From assembly GCF_045689735.1 (NCBI RefSeq), contig NZ_CP142685.1, forward strand, positions 248,001 to 312,000: DNA of 64,000 nucleotides, read 5' to 3'. Under the pieces are notes generated by a model. The model made no database searches, was not told the DNA's origin, and was given only the letters and a program-made list of their open reading frames with translations. The stretch is from Halothiobacillus sp045689735. GTDB taxonomy: Bacteria; Pseudomonadota; Gammaproteobacteria; Halothiobacillales; Halothiobacillaceae. Shown piece after piece: positions 53,363 through 62,337 of this stretch (position 1 is the first letter of the stretch; every line of letters begins with the position of its first letter). A program made the position numbers and the translations under genes.

Positions 53363-53902
53363 ATGGCTCGTCTTCAGGAATTTTATTCCAAAACATTGCA
53401 CGCCGAGTTGAAAGAAAAGCTCGGTATCGTGAATGTCATGGCCGTTCCGAAGCTGACCAAGATCACGCTGAACATGGGGTTGGGTGATTCCGCCCGCGAC
53501 AAGAAGGTGATCGACAGCGCAGTGAACGAAATGGCCGCAATCACCGGTCAAAAGCCGGTAGTGACTTATGCGCGTAAATCGATTGCCGGCTTCAAGCTGC
53601 GTGAAGGGATGCCGTTGGGCGTCAAGGTAACCTTGAGGGGGCGTACTATGTACGAGTTCCTCGATCGGTTGATCCATATTTCTATCCCCCGTATTCGTGA
53701 CTTTCGCGGCTTGAACCCCAAGTCTTTCGATGGTCGCGGTAACTACAGTATGGGTGTGAAAGAGCAAATCATTTTCCCGGAAATCGATTACGACAAAATC
53801 GATCAAATCCGTGGGATGGATATCACGATCACAACGACGGCTAAAAACGATGACCAGGCTCGGGCTTTGCTCGATGGCTACGGTTTCCCGTTCCGTCGCT
53901 AA
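53363..53902 (+). CDS. rplE: 50S ribosomal protein L5
   Basis: 179 residues, starts MARLQEFYSKTLHAELKEKL, with KITLNMGLGDSARDKK, GFKLREGMPLGVKVTLRG and RDFRGLNPKSFDGRGNYSMG. 5S rRNA-binding protein. Confidence 0.98.
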   Translation: MARLQEFYSKTLHAELKEKLGIVNVMAVPKLTKITLNMGLGDSARDKKVIDSAVNEMAAITGQKPVVTYARKSIAGFKLREGMPLGVKVTLRGRTMYEFLDRLIHISIPRIRDFRGLNPKSFDGRGNYSMGVKEQIIFPEIDYDKIDQIRGMDITITTTAKNDDQARALLDGYGFPFRR

Positions 53903-53911
53903 GGAGTAGTA

Positions 53912-54217
53912 ATGGCTAAGAAGAGTATGTTGAATCGCGAAGTGCGGCGCCAGAAATTGGCGAAACGCTTTGCTGCCAAGCGCGATGCGCTCCGTGCGGT
54001 GCTGAATGATCAGTCGGCGGATTTCGATGCGAAAATGCAGGCTTCTGCCGCGCTGTCGAAATTGCCGAGAGACTCGGCCGTTGAGCGCCAGATGCGCCGT
54101 TGCGCCATCACAGGCCGCCCCAAGGGCGTTTATCGCAAATTTGCACTGGGTCGTAACAAGCTTCGCCAATTGGCGATGGCGGGTGAAATCCCTGGTTTGC
54201 GTAAAGGCAGTTGGTAA
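53912..54217 (+). CDS. rpsN: 30S ribosomal protein S14 (zinc-free form)
   Basis: 101 residues, starts MAKKSMLNREVRRQKLAKRF and ends with RRCAITGRPKGVYRKFALGR. The long form lacks the CxxC zinc ribbon of the short S14 type. Confidence 0.97.
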   Translation: MAKKSMLNREVRRQKLAKRFAAKRDALRAVLNDQSADFDAKMQASAALSKLPRDSAVERQMRRCAITGRPKGVYRKFALGRNKLRQLAMAGEIPGLRKGSW

Positions 54218-54229
54218 GAGGTTCGCGTC

Positions 54230-54622
54230 ATGAGTATGAATGATCCCATTTCGGACATGCTGACCCGCATTCGTAATGCGCAGCGCGCGCGTAAATCGAT
54301 GGTGGCGATGCCCTCATCCAAGTTCAAGCTGGCCATTGCTGCCGTACTGAAGGATGAAGGATATGTTGCTGATTTTTCGGCAACGGCGGATGCAAAATCC
54401 ATTTTGACGATTCAGCTTAAATACCATCAGGGCAAGCCGGTTATCGATATGATCCGTCGCGTGTCCAAGCCGGGTTATCGTGTTTATAAAGCGGCGGAAG
54501 ACTTGCCGTCCGTTAACGGCGGCTATGGCGTAGCGATTGTTTCTACTTCTCACGGGGTAATGCCGGATCGCGAAGCGCGCCGTCAGAACCTTGGTGGCGA
54601 AGTCGTTTGCCTGGTTTCTTGA
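54230..54622 (+). CDS. rpsH: 30S ribosomal protein S8
   Basis: 130 residues, starts MSMNDPISDMLTRIRNAQRA and ends STSHGVMPDREARRQNLGGE-VVCLVS. S8 represses the spc operon in E. coli by binding near rplE. Confidence 0.98.
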   Translation: MSMNDPISDMLTRIRNAQRARKSMVAMPSSKFKLAIAAVLKDEGYVADFSATADAKSILTIQLKYHQGKPVIDMIRRVSKPGYRVYKAAEDLPSVNGGYGVAIVSTSHGVMPDREARRQNLGGEVVCLVS

Positions 54623-54635
54623 TAGGGGTTGTGAG

Positions 54636-55163
54636 ATGAGTCGTGTAGCGAAAAAGCCGATCAGCCTCCCAAAAGGGGTTGAGGTTAAGCAAACCGGCCA
54701 GGAGCTCTCCTTCAAGGGGCCGAAAGGTCAATTGTCGTTGATGCTTCATCCGGAAGTTTCTGTTTCTATTTCTGATGGCGTCCTGACTTTTGCGCCGTCA
54801 TCCGATGCCCATTACGCCATTGCCGGAACCATGCGGGCCTTGGCAAGCAACCACGTGCAGGGCGTCTCTGCGGGCTTTGAAGTCAAATTGCAATTGGTCG
54901 GTGTGGGCTATCGTGCGCAAGCCCAAGGGAATGTTCTAAACCTGGCCTTGGGTTTTTCCCATCCGGTGAACTATCCCGTGCCCGCCGGTATCACCATCGA
55001 GACACCGAGTCAGACTGAGATCATCGTTCGTGGTGCTGATCGTCAAAAGGTCGGTCAAGTGGCTTCCAATATTCGGGGTTATCGTCCGCCAGAGCCGTAC
55101 AAAGGCAAGGGCGTGAAGTATCACGATGAAGTCGTCTTCCGCAAAGAAGCGAAGAAGAAATAA
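54636..55163 (+). CDS. rplF: 50S ribosomal protein L6
   Basis: 175 residues from ATG 54636 (MSRVAKKPISLPKGVEVKQT), with the duplicated fold and the C-terminal RGYRPPEPYKGKGVKYHDE. The open frame extends upstream but only from 54636 does it match L6. Confidence 0.98.
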   Translation: MSRVAKKPISLPKGVEVKQTGQELSFKGPKGQLSLMLHPEVSVSISDGVLTFAPSSDAHYAIAGTMRALASNHVQGVSAGFEVKLQLVGVGYRAQAQGNVLNLALGFSHPVNYPVPAGITIETPSQTEIIVRGADRQKVGQVASNIRGYRPPEPYKGKGVKYHDEVVFRKEAKKK

Positions 55164-55172
55164 GGTGTCGGT

Positions 55173-55529
55173 ATGAACGAAAAAAACAAAAATCGCTTGC
55201 GTCGTGCGCGGCGTTCACGCGCCAAAATTGTTCGCTTGGGCGTGCCCCGGCTGACGGTATTTCGCACCGCGCAGCATACTTATGCGCAAATTTTTTCTGC
55301 CGATGGGTCAACCGTGCTTGCTGCGTCCTCGACCTTGCAGGATGGGGTGATCGCGCAAGGTCAGCACGGCGGCAATATCGAGGCAGCGAAATGCGTCGGT
55401 GCAAGCATTGCTAAGGCTGCGCTGGAAAAAGGTATTACTCATGTTGCCTTCGATCGCGCAGGGTTCATTTATCACGGTCGTATCAAGGCGCTGGCCGATT
55501 CGGCGCGCGAAGCCGGTCTGCAGTTCTAA
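55173..55529 (+). CDS. rplR: 50S ribosomal protein L18
   Basis: 118 residues, starts MNEKNKNRLRRARRSRAKIV and has VAFDRAGFIYHGRIKALADS-AREAGLQF. Binds 5S rRNA together with L5. Confidence 0.97.
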   Translation: MNEKNKNRLRRARRSRAKIVRLGVPRLTVFRTAQHTYAQIFSADGSTVLAASSTLQDGVIAQGQHGGNIEAAKCVGASIAKAALEKGITHVAFDRAGFIYHGRIKALADSAREAGLQF

Positions 55530-55541
55530 GGGGTACCGATC

Positions 55542-56057
55542 ATGGGTCGTAATTCAAATGAAGTGGCCAGCGATGGCCTGATCGAAAAACTGGTGGCAGT
55601 TAACCGCGTAGCCAAAGTAGTTAAAGGCGGCCGGATTTTTTCTTTTACCGCATTGACCGTTGTGGGCGATGGACAGGGTCGCGTCGGCTATGGTTATGGC
55701 AAGGCAAAAGAAGTCCCTGCTGCGATTCAAAAAGCTATGGATCGTGCCAAGCGCAGTATGGTTCAGGTCTCCCTGCGCGATGGCACCTTGTTTTACCCGG
55801 TGAATGGGGAGCATGGCGCGGCCAAAGTGTTCATGAAGCCGGCATCCGAGGGGACCGGGGTCATTGCGGGTGGTGCGATGCGTGCCGTATTCGAAGCGGC
55901 GGGTGTGCGTAATGTTCTGGCCAAGTGCATTGGCACGCGTAACCACATGAATGTTATTCGTGCGACGGTCAATGGCCTTCAAGCGATTGATTCTCCTGAG
56001 GCAGTTGCCGCCAAACGGGGTAAGCGCGTTGAAGAGATTATCGGGAGTGCATCATGA
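55542..56057 (+). CDS. rpsE: 30S ribosomal protein S5
   Basis: 171 residues, starts MGRNSNEVASDGLIEKLVAV, with VNRVAKVVKGGRIFSFTALT and GVGYGKAKEVP-like GYGYGKAKEVPAAIQKAM. The stop overlaps rpmD (ATGA). Confidence 0.98.
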   Translation: MGRNSNEVASDGLIEKLVAVNRVAKVVKGGRIFSFTALTVVGDGQGRVGYGYGKAKEVPAAIQKAMDRAKRSMVQVSLRDGTLFYPVNGEHGAAKVFMKPASEGTGVIAGGAMRAVFEAAGVRNVLAKCIGTRNHMNVIRATVNGLQAIDSPEAVAAKRGKRVEEIIGSAS

Positions 56058-56257
56058 GTACGAGTGCTGTTCTTCGTGTCAAGCTGATTCGGTCGACGAT
56101 TGGCCGATTGGCATCTCACAAGGCATGTGTTCGCGGGCTGGGTCTGCGCCGAATTAATCATGAGGTTGAGGTCATGGATACGCCAGAAAATCGCGGCATG
56201 ATCAATAAAGTCTCATATCTGTTAGAAGTACAGGAGTCTACTCATGCGGCTCAATAA
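56054..56257 (+). CDS. rpmD: 50S ribosomal protein L30
   Basis: 67 residues, starts MSTSAVLRVKLIRSTIGRLA with GLGLRRINHEVEVMDTPENR. Slightly longer than the usual 58-60 because of a short C-terminal tail (VQESTHAAQ) that overlaps the rplO start by 14 bases. Confidence 0.95.
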   Translation: MSTSAVLRVKLIRSTIGRLASHKACVRGLGLRRINHEVEVMDTPENRGMINKVSYLLEVQESTHAAQ

Positions 56258-56672
56258 TCTTTCTCCGGCTGATGGCAGCCGTAAAGAACGCACCCGTGTT
56301 GGACGGGGTGTCGGCTCTGGTTTAGGCAAGACCGCAGGCCGTGGTCACAAAGGGCAAAAATCTCGCGCGGGCGGTTTTCATAAAACTGGCTTTGAGGGCG
56401 GGCAAATGCCGATTCAACGCCGTTTGCCCAAAATGGGTTTCCGTTCTTTGCGCGCATTAACTACGGCCGAGATTCGTACCAGTGAGTTGAATCAGCTAGA
56501 AGGCGTGGTAACTCTGGAAACCTTGAAGGCAGCTGGTCTGGTGCGTAACGATATTCGTTTCGTGAAGATTATGCTTTCCGGTGCAGTTACCAAGTCGCTG
56601 CATATTCAAGGTTTGCGGATCAGCAAAGGCGCTTTGGCAGCGGTGGAAGCTGCGGGCGGGAAAGCGGAGTAA
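56244..56672 (+). CDS. rplO: 50S ribosomal protein L15
   Basis: 142 residues, starts MRLNNLSPADGSRKERTRVG, with GRGVGSGLGKTAGRGHKGQK and GFEGGQMPIQRRLPKMGF. Overlaps rpmD. Its last codons contain the GGAG used by secY. Confidence 0.97.
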   Translation: MRLNNLSPADGSRKERTRVGRGVGSGLGKTAGRGHKGQKSRAGGFHKTGFEGGQMPIQRRLPKMGFRSLRALTTAEIRTSELNQLEGVVTLETLKAAGLVRNDIRFVKIMLSGAVTKSLHIQGLRISKGALAAVEAAGGKAE

Positions 56673-56676
56673 GCCG

Positions 56677-58011
56677 GTGGCTCAATCAAATGCGGCGATG
56701 GCATCACTGGCTGGGGCGGGTCGTTTGACTGAGCTTCGTCAGAGAATTTTTTTCGTCATCATGGTGCTGGTCGTGTATCGAGTGGGCACCTTCATTCCTT
56801 TGCCGGGAATTGATGTCGGTGTCATGCAATCGCTGTTCAATCAGCATGCCGGGGGGATTCTCGGCATGATGAATATGTTTTCTGGCGGCGCCTTGTCGCG
56901 AATGTCCCTATTCGCGTTAGGGGTGATGCCCTATATTTCGGCCTCGATTATTGTTCAACTGCTTTCCTCGGTCGTTCCTTCTCTAGAGCGGTTGAAAAAA
57001 GAGGGCGAGGCGGGTAAGAGAAAGATCACCCAATACACGCGGTACGGCACTTTGGGGCTGGGTCTGGTTCAAGCGTTGGGCGTTTCTATCGCGCTTCAAG
57101 GCCAGTCGGTGGGCGGGGCGCAACTCGTTTATGCCCCTGGAATCGGCTTCTTGGTCGTAGCAACCTTGACCCTAGTGACTGGCACGATGCTCTTGGTTTG
57201 GCTCGGAGAGCAAATCACTGAGCGGGGTGTCGGTAACGGGATCTCTCTCATTATTTTCGCTGGTATTGTTGCGGGATTGCCGACAGCAATTGGTGGTACG
57301 GCTGAACTGGTTCGCACGGGAGAGCTGGGTGTCTTCACCTTGTTGATTCTGGGGGTGCTGATTCTTGCAGTGACTGCTTTCGTGGTGTTCGTTGAGCGCG
57401 GTCAGCGACGGATCACGGTCAATTATGCCCGGCGGCAACAAGGCCGTGCGGTGGTTGGGCAGCAATCTTCGCACCTGCCTCTGAAATTGAATATGGCTGG
57501 CGTGATTCCGCCCATTTTTGCTTCCAGCATCATTCTCTTCCCAGCTACTTTGGGTAATTGGCTTGGGCAACATGATGGCATGGCGTGGTTGCGCAATTTA
57601 TCTACCGCCTTGTCGCCGGGGCAGCCGCTCTATGTTGGGCTTTATGCGGCAGCAATTATTTTCTTCTGTTTCTTTTATACGGCGCTGGTTTTCAACTCGC
57701 GCGAAACAGCGGACAACCTCAAACGATCAGGTGCTCTTGTTCCGGGGATTCGGCCAGGGGAGCAGACTGCTCGATATATCGATAAGGTACTCACCCGCCT
57801 GACCTTTTGGGGTGCGCTGTATATTACGGCGGTGTGCTTGTTGCCCGAGTTTTTGATTCTGTATTGGAATGTGCCCTTTTACTTTGGTGGGACTTCTCTT
57901 CTGATCATTGTGGTAGTGCTCATGGATTTCATGGCACAGGTTCAGTCTCACTTGGTGTCTCATCAATACGATAGCCTGGTTCGCAAGGCGCATTTCAAAT
58001 CGGGACTGTAG
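56677..58011 (+). CDS. secY: Preprotein translocase subunit SecY
   Basis: 444 residues from GTG 56677 (MAQSNAAMASLAGAGRLTEL), with ten transmembrane helices. TM2 region contains GGALSRMSLFALGVMPYISA; the cytosolic loop has RITVNYARRQQGRAV. It forms the protein-conducting channel with SecE. GGAG lies six bases before GTG. Longer in-frame starts overlap rplO and lack support. No rpmJ follows. Confidence 0.97.
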   Translation: MAQSNAAMASLAGAGRLTELRQRIFFVIMVLVVYRVGTFIPLPGIDVGVMQSLFNQHAGGILGMMNMFSGGALSRMSLFALGVMPYISASIIVQLLSSVVPSLERLKKEGEAGKRKITQYTRYGTLGLGLVQALGVSIALQGQSVGGAQLVYAPGIGFLVVATLTLVTGTMLLVWLGEQITERGVGNGISLIIFAGIVAGLPTAIGGTAELVRTGELGVFTLLILGVLILAVTAFVVFVERGQRRITVNYARRQQGRAVVGQQSSHLPLKLNMAGVIPPIFASSIILFPATLGNWLGQHDGMAWLRNLSTALSPGQPLYVGLYAAAIIFFCFFYTALVFNSRETADNLKRSGALVPGIRPGEQTARYIDKVLTRLTFWGALYITAVCLLPEFLILYWNVPFYFGGTSLLIIVVVLMDFMAQVQSHLVSHQYDSLVRKAHFKSGL

Positions 58012-58087
58012 CCGTTTTTTCATTGGTGCTTGAAGGTTGGCTTGCATTGGTGTAAGCTTCCGGGCTCTTTTTTCGGGTGGTTTTGGT

Positions 58088-58444
58088 ATGGCTCGTATCG
58101 CAGGTATTAACATTCCCGTGCAAAAGCATGTGGTGATTGCCCTGACCTCTATCTATGGCATCGGGAACACCCGTGCTAAGGAAATTTGTCAATTGGCTCG
58201 GGTTGAGCCCGCGCGCAAGGTGCGTGACCTCTCCGAGGCCGAGGTTGAAGCTCTGCGCGCAGAAGTTGCGAAATTCGTGGTGGAAGGGGATCTTCGCCGG
58301 GATGTGTCTATGAGCATCAAGCGTCTCATGGATTTGGGCTGTTATCGGGGATTGCGGCATCGTCGCGGTCTTCCTGTTCGCGGTCAGCGCACGCGAACAA
58401 ATGCACGGACTCGTAAGGGTCCGCGTCGCCTGGTCAAGCGCTAA
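58088..58444 (+). CDS. rpsM: 30S ribosomal protein S13
   Basis: 118 residues from ATG 58088 (MARIAGINIPVQKHVVIALT), with GIGNTRAKEIC and C-terminal RHRRGLPVRGQRTRTNARTR. Bridges the 30S head to the 50S subunit. The 76-base gap after secY is too short for rpmJ, which normally lies here. Confidence 0.98.
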   Translation: MARIAGINIPVQKHVVIALTSIYGIGNTRAKEICQLARVEPARKVRDLSEAEVEALRAEVAKFVVEGDLRRDVSMSIKRLMDLGCYRGLRHRRGLPVRGQRTRTNARTRKGPRRLVKR

Positions 58445-58485
58445 TCAGGCTGAATATTCTTCGTTTTCGAGAGTAGGATTCATTT

Positions 58486-58875
58486 ATGGCTAAATCGAAT
58501 GCCCCCGCGCGCAAAAAAGTTAAGCGCGTGGTGACAGATGCTGTTGCCCATGTGCATGCATCGTTTAATAACACTATCGTGACGATCACCGATCGTCAGG
58601 GAAACGCGTTAAGTTGGGCTACTTCGGGTGGTTCCGGCTTCCGCGGCTCTCGTAAATCCACCCCATTCGCAGCCCAGGTGGCCGCAGAACGCGCGGGTGA
58701 AGCGGCGAAGGCATACGGTGTGAAAAACATCGATGTTGAGATCAAGGGGCCGGGTCCAGGTCGGGAATCAACCATTCGCGCACTGAATGCAGTGGGCTTC
58801 AAGGTGGGCGTCATTACCGATGTCACGCCGATTCCACATAATGGCTGCCGCCCGCCTAAAAAGCGCCGCGTATAA
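58486..58875 (+). CDS. rpsK: 30S ribosomal protein S11
   Basis: 129 residues, starts MAKSNAPARKKVKRVVTDAV, with HVHASFNNTIVTITDRQGN and GPGPGRESTIRALNAVGFK. Shapes the mRNA exit platform. Confidence 0.98.
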   Translation: MAKSNAPARKKVKRVVTDAVAHVHASFNNTIVTITDRQGNALSWATSGGSGFRGSRKSTPFAAQVAAERAGEAAKAYGVKNIDVEIKGPGPGRESTIRALNAVGFKVGVITDVTPIPHNGCRPPKKRRV

Positions 58876-58888
58876 CGAGGGTTAGATC

Positions 58889-59512
58889 ATGGCTCGATAT
58901 TTGGGTCCTAAATGTAAATTAAGTCGCCGCGAAGGCACTGATCTGTTTCTGAAGTCTGGTTTGCGGTCGCATGAGGACAAATGTCATCATGACCGTGCGC
59001 CTGGTCAGCATGGCGCGGCCCGCAAGCAGAAAGTTTCTGATTACGGTATGCAGCTTCGCGAGAAACAAAAGTTGCGCCGTATTTACGGTGTGCTTGAACG
59101 CCAATTCTCCAATTACTTCAAAAAAGCGTCGCAACTGAAAGGCTCGACGGGTGAGAATCTGCTGCAGCTTTTGGAATGCCGCTTGGATAATGTGGTGTAT
59201 CGGATGGGCTTCGGTGCGACCCGAGCGGAAAGCCGTCAGCTTGTTTCTCATTGCGGGATCCTAGTGAATGGTGCGGTTGTCAACATTCCTTCTTTCCAGG
59301 TTTCTGCCAACGATGTCATCGCGGTTCGTGAATCTGCCCGGAAGCAAGAGCGAATTAAGACAGCTCTTGAGCTTGCGGGGCAGCGTGGCGGTGTTTCTTG
59401 GATGGATGTAGATGCAACCAAGATGGAAGGGGTGTTCAAGTCTGCCCCTTCCCGTGATGAGTTGCCTGCCGAAATCAACGAATCACTGGTCGTCGAACTC
59501 TACTCCAAATAA
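58889..59512 (+). CDS. rpsD: 30S ribosomal protein S4
   Basis: 207 residues, starts MARYLGPKCKLSRREGTDLF, with QLREKQKLRRIYGVLERQF and the S4 RNA-binding domain RLDNVVYRMGFGATRAESRQ. S4 autoregulates the alpha operon in E. coli. It is the zinc-free (one-Cys) form. Confidence 0.98.
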   Translation: MARYLGPKCKLSRREGTDLFLKSGLRSHEDKCHHDRAPGQHGAARKQKVSDYGMQLREKQKLRRIYGVLERQFSNYFKKASQLKGSTGENLLQLLECRLDNVVYRMGFGATRAESRQLVSHCGILVNGAVVNIPSFQVSANDVIAVRESARKQERIKTALELAGQRGGVSWMDVDATKMEGVFKSAPSRDELPAEINESLVVELYSK

Positions 59513-59527
59513 TTCCTGGGGGTCGTT

Positions 59528-60523
59528 ATGCAATTGGGATCAACCGATTTGCTCAAGCCGCGTTTGGTCGATGTCCAGGTGCTTGATTCCACTCGCGCGC
59601 GGGTGGTTTTGGAGCCTTTGGAGCGAGGGTTTGGTTACACGCTGGGTAATGCCCTGCGTCGTATTCTTCTTTCTTCGATCCCGGGTGTTGCGGTCACTGA
59701 AGCTGAGATCGAAGGCGTTGTACATGAGTACACCACGATCGAAGGCGTTCACGAAGATGTGCTGGAAATTCTCTTGAACCTCAAGGGGCTTTCAGTGGTT
59801 CTGCACGGTCGTGATGAGGCGGTGCTCAGCATTAAAAAATCTGGCGCGGGGGTTATTACGGCGGCAGACATCAAGGCCGACCACGCGGTTGAGATCATCA
59901 ACCCAGAGCACCATATCGCGACTTTGAATGATCAGGGAAATCTGGTCATGACATTTCGCGTCCGTCGGGGTAAAGGCTATGTTCCCGCCAGTGCACGCCG
60001 AGAAGAAGGCGGTGCACAAATCGGCCGTCTCTTGGTGGATGCTTCCTTCTCTCCGATGCGCAAAGTGGCCTATTCGGTTGAGCGCGCACGGGTTGAACAG
60101 CGTACGGATCTGGATTCTTTGGTGTTGGATATCGAAACGAATGGCTCGATTTCTGCCGAAGATGCAATTCGTCAGGCAGCCGGGATTCTTGTTGATCAAC
60201 TTTCTGTCTTTGTTGACCTCAAGGCCGAGAAAGTAGAGCCGGTTCTGGAGCAAGCGCCCGCTGTGGACCCCGTTTTGCTTCGTCCAGTGGATGATCTCGA
60301 GTTGACCGTGCGTTCGGCCAACTGCCTCAAGGCAGAGAATATTTACTACATTGGTGATTTGATTCAGCGCACTGAGATCGAATTACTGAAAACCCCGAAT
60401 TTGGGCAAGAAATCCTTGACAGAGATCAAGGATGTCCTGGCTAAGCAAGGCTTGTCCCTCGGGCAGCGTTTGGAAAATTGGCCACCAGCAGAATTGCTGA
60501 ATTTGGCTGAGTCCAAAATTTAA
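59528..60523 (+). CDS. rpoA: RNA polymerase alpha subunit
   Basis: 331 residues, starts MQLGSTDLLKPRLVDVQVLD. N-terminal assembly domain has EPLERGFGYTLGNALRRILL; C-terminal domain has DDLELTVRSANCLKAENIYY and LLKTPNLGKKSLTEIKDVL, which binds UP elements and activators. Confidence 0.99.
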   Translation: MQLGSTDLLKPRLVDVQVLDSTRARVVLEPLERGFGYTLGNALRRILLSSIPGVAVTEAEIEGVVHEYTTIEGVHEDVLEILLNLKGLSVVLHGRDEAVLSIKKSGAGVITAADIKADHAVEIINPEHHIATLNDQGNLVMTFRVRRGKGYVPASARREEGGAQIGRLLVDASFSPMRKVAYSVERARVEQRTDLDSLVLDIETNGSISAEDAIRQAAGILVDQLSVFVDLKAEKVEPVLEQAPAVDPVLLRPVDDLELTVRSANCLKAENIYYIGDLIQRTEIELLKTPNLGKKSLTEIKDVLAKQGLSLGQRLENWPPAELLNLAESKI

Positions 60524-60547
60524 CGAATCATTTGAGAGACCATCGTC

Positions 60548-60934
60548 ATGCGTCACCGTCTTTCTGGCCGTCAACTCGGCCGTAACGCCGCCCAACGTAA
60601 TGCGTTGATGCGTTCACTAACCAATTCACTGCTTGAGCATGAGTTCATCAAGACGACATTGCCCAAAGCAAAAGAGTTGCGTCGTTTTGCCGAGCCATTG
60701 ATTACTTTGGCTAAAGACGATTCAGTTCATGCTCGTCGTTTAGCATTTGCGCGCACCAGAAATCAAGTGATTGTCGGTAAATTGTTTACCGACTTGGGCC
60801 CGCGATTCAAACAGCGCCCGGGTGGGTATCTGCGGATTTTAAAATGTGGAAACCGTGCAGGTGATAACGCCCCAATGGCGTATGTCGAACTGGTCGACCG
60901 CAATGGTGGTGAAACCACTACCCCTACAGAGTAA
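60548..60934 (+). CDS. rplQ: 50S ribosomal protein L17
   Basis: 128 residues, starts MRHRLSGRQLGRNAAQRNAL, with MRSLTNSLLEHEFIKTTLPK and PRFKQRPGGYLRILKCGNR. Last gene of the alpha operon, followed by a strong terminator. Confidence 0.98.
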   Translation: MRHRLSGRQLGRNAAQRNALMRSLTNSLLEHEFIKTTLPKAKELRRFAEPLITLAKDDSVHARRLAFARTRNQVIVGKLFTDLGPRFKQRPGGYLRILKCGNRAGDNAPMAYVELVDRNGGETTTPTE

Positions 60935-60990
60935 AAAATCTATTTCTGTGTTAATTTCCCACCGACCTGATTGACGGGAATTTTAAATGA

Positions 60991-61024
60991 AACCCTCGTC
61001 CTTGATAGGCGAGGGTTTTTGTTT
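60991..61024 (+). terminator. Terminator at the end of the alpha operon
   Basis: AACCCTCG and CGAGGGTT form a perfect 8-base stem (60991-60998 with 61010-61017) followed by TTTTGTTTT. It closes the long ribosomal cluster. Confidence 0.9.
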
Positions 61025-61109
61025 TAGCGTCCGCATTAGTGCGGTACGCGCTCTCGGCTGTAATGTAAGCGTTGGTACGGCATTACCCCATATTGAGTAG
61101 CGGTTTGCT

Positions 61110-61958
61110 TTAGAGTCCAAGGTTAAATGTAACCGCCTTTGCAGCGAGCTGCTTAGCATATTGGGTGGGCGTCAGCCCACCGAGAGTTTTCTTCGGTCTT
61201 TCCTCGTTGTACTCACGAACCCATGTGCGGATGATGACCCGGGAATGGTTGAGGCTGATGAATCAGTGTTCGTTGAGGCATTCGTCGCGTAGCCGTCCAT
61301 TGAAGGATTCGATGTAGGCATTCTGATTGGGCTTGCCCGGTTCGATTGGACGCAGGGCGATGCCGTGGCGATGTGCCCAGGTCTGCATGGCTCGGCCGGT
61401 AAATTCTTTGCCATTGTCCGTTCGGATGATTGATGGCCTGCCGCGGAGCGCACAGACCTCGTCCAGCAACCGCACCAAGTGCTCGCCACCGATCGCATGT
61501 GCCGGGATCACGGCCACCGCCTCGTGCGTGGCATCATCGACAATCGCCAGGCACTTGAGCGCACGACCCGAGGCGATACGGTCGAAGACAAAGTCCATCG
61601 ACCAGATCTCATTGGCCGCACCCGGTCGGATCAGCGGTTGCCGATCCGCCGGCGGGATTTTCTTGCGTCGGCGTCGGCGCACCTGCAGATTCTCCTGGGC
61701 GTATAGGCGCTCCACGCGCTTGTGATTGACCCGCTGTCCGGCTTGACGCAGCTTGAGGTAGATCATGGGCGCGCCATAGCGGCGATACCGCTGCGCCATC
61801 TCCACGATCTGCTGGCGCAGTTCGGTATTACCGTCCGGCCTCCGTACATATCGCAAGGCCGAGGCACTCATGCCGACAACCCACAGGGCACGCCGTTCAC
61901 TCATGCCGCTCTGTCGCATGAACCGCACCACCGCCCGGCGCGCCGGTGCGGTCACCAC
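61110..61958 (-). pseudogene. IS3-family transposase OrfB with premature stop
   Basis: The frame carries the DDE integrase core: MDFVFDRIASGRALK (first D), RTDNGKEF (second D) and NAYIESFNGRLRDECLNEH (E). At 61263-61265 a TGA replaces the Trp usual after NEH. The same frame continues FISLNHSRVIIRTWVREYNE and RPKKTLGGLTPTQYAKQLAA to a TAA at 61110. The catalytic residues precede the stop, but the lost ~50 residues are conserved, so the element is probably inactive unless the stop is read through. Normally made as an OrfAB fusion by -1 frameshift. Confidence 0.88.
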
Positions 61959-62221
61959 TTTTTTCGAAGGACTTCCTTCGTCACTTCGTTCTCCAGTAGT
62001 GCTTCGGCCAGCAGCTTCTTCAGCCGAGCGTTTTCCGACTCCAGCGCCTTGAGCCGTTTCGCGTCAGATACCTCCATGCCGCCAAACTTACTGCGCCAGA
62101 GGTAGTAACTGGCCTCCGAAAAGCCATGCTGCCGACACAACTCCTTGACCGGGACACCGGCGTCCGCCTCCTGCAAAAATCCAATGATCTGTTCTTCACT
62201 GTAGCGTTTCTTCACGTCCAA
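61952..62221 (-). CDS. IS3-family transposase OrfA
   Basis: 89 residues, starts MDVKKRYSEEQIIGFLQEAD with a helix-turn-helix (VKELCRQHGFSEASYYLWRS) and a leucine-zipper-like stretch (LKALESENARLKKLLAEALL). It ends just after the A6G run at 61958-61964, where -1 slippage would enter orfB. It appears intact. Confidence 0.92.
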   Translation of the reverse strand: MDVKKRYSEEQIIGFLQEADAGVPVKELCRQHGFSEASYYLWRSKFGGMEVSDAKRLKALESENARLKKLLAEALLENEVTKEVLRKKW

Positions 62222-62337
62222 TCTCCTCGCTTCACGGGATTGGACTCTAAATGCCAGTGCTACTCAAATTCGGGGTAACGTCGCTGGCGCGTTATCGTCG
62301 TTTGGGGCTGTAGCCGCCCACCTTGGATGCAGTCATA

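Larger units (their letters stand above)
61083..62278 (-). mobile_element. IS3-family insertion sequence (about 1.2 kb), transposase interrupted
   Basis: Terminal inverted repeats of about 37 bases with mismatches bound the element. The left end reads TTACCCC then ATTGAGTAGC and ends TTTAGAGTCCA; the right end is TGGACTCTAAA, then GCTACTCAA and GGGGTAA. Inside are two overlapping minus-strand frames, orfA and orfB, with an A6G slippery site at 61958-61964, the IS3 pattern. No target duplication is obvious (GGCA on the left, CGTC on the right). It landed just beyond the rplQ terminator. Confidence 0.85.

Noticed and set aside
61172..61498. Second minus-strand frame overlapping the end of orfB
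   Set aside because: It is in a different frame from the transposase. Its last part only coincides with the conserved C-terminal region; the transposase continues in the orfB frame after the TGA.
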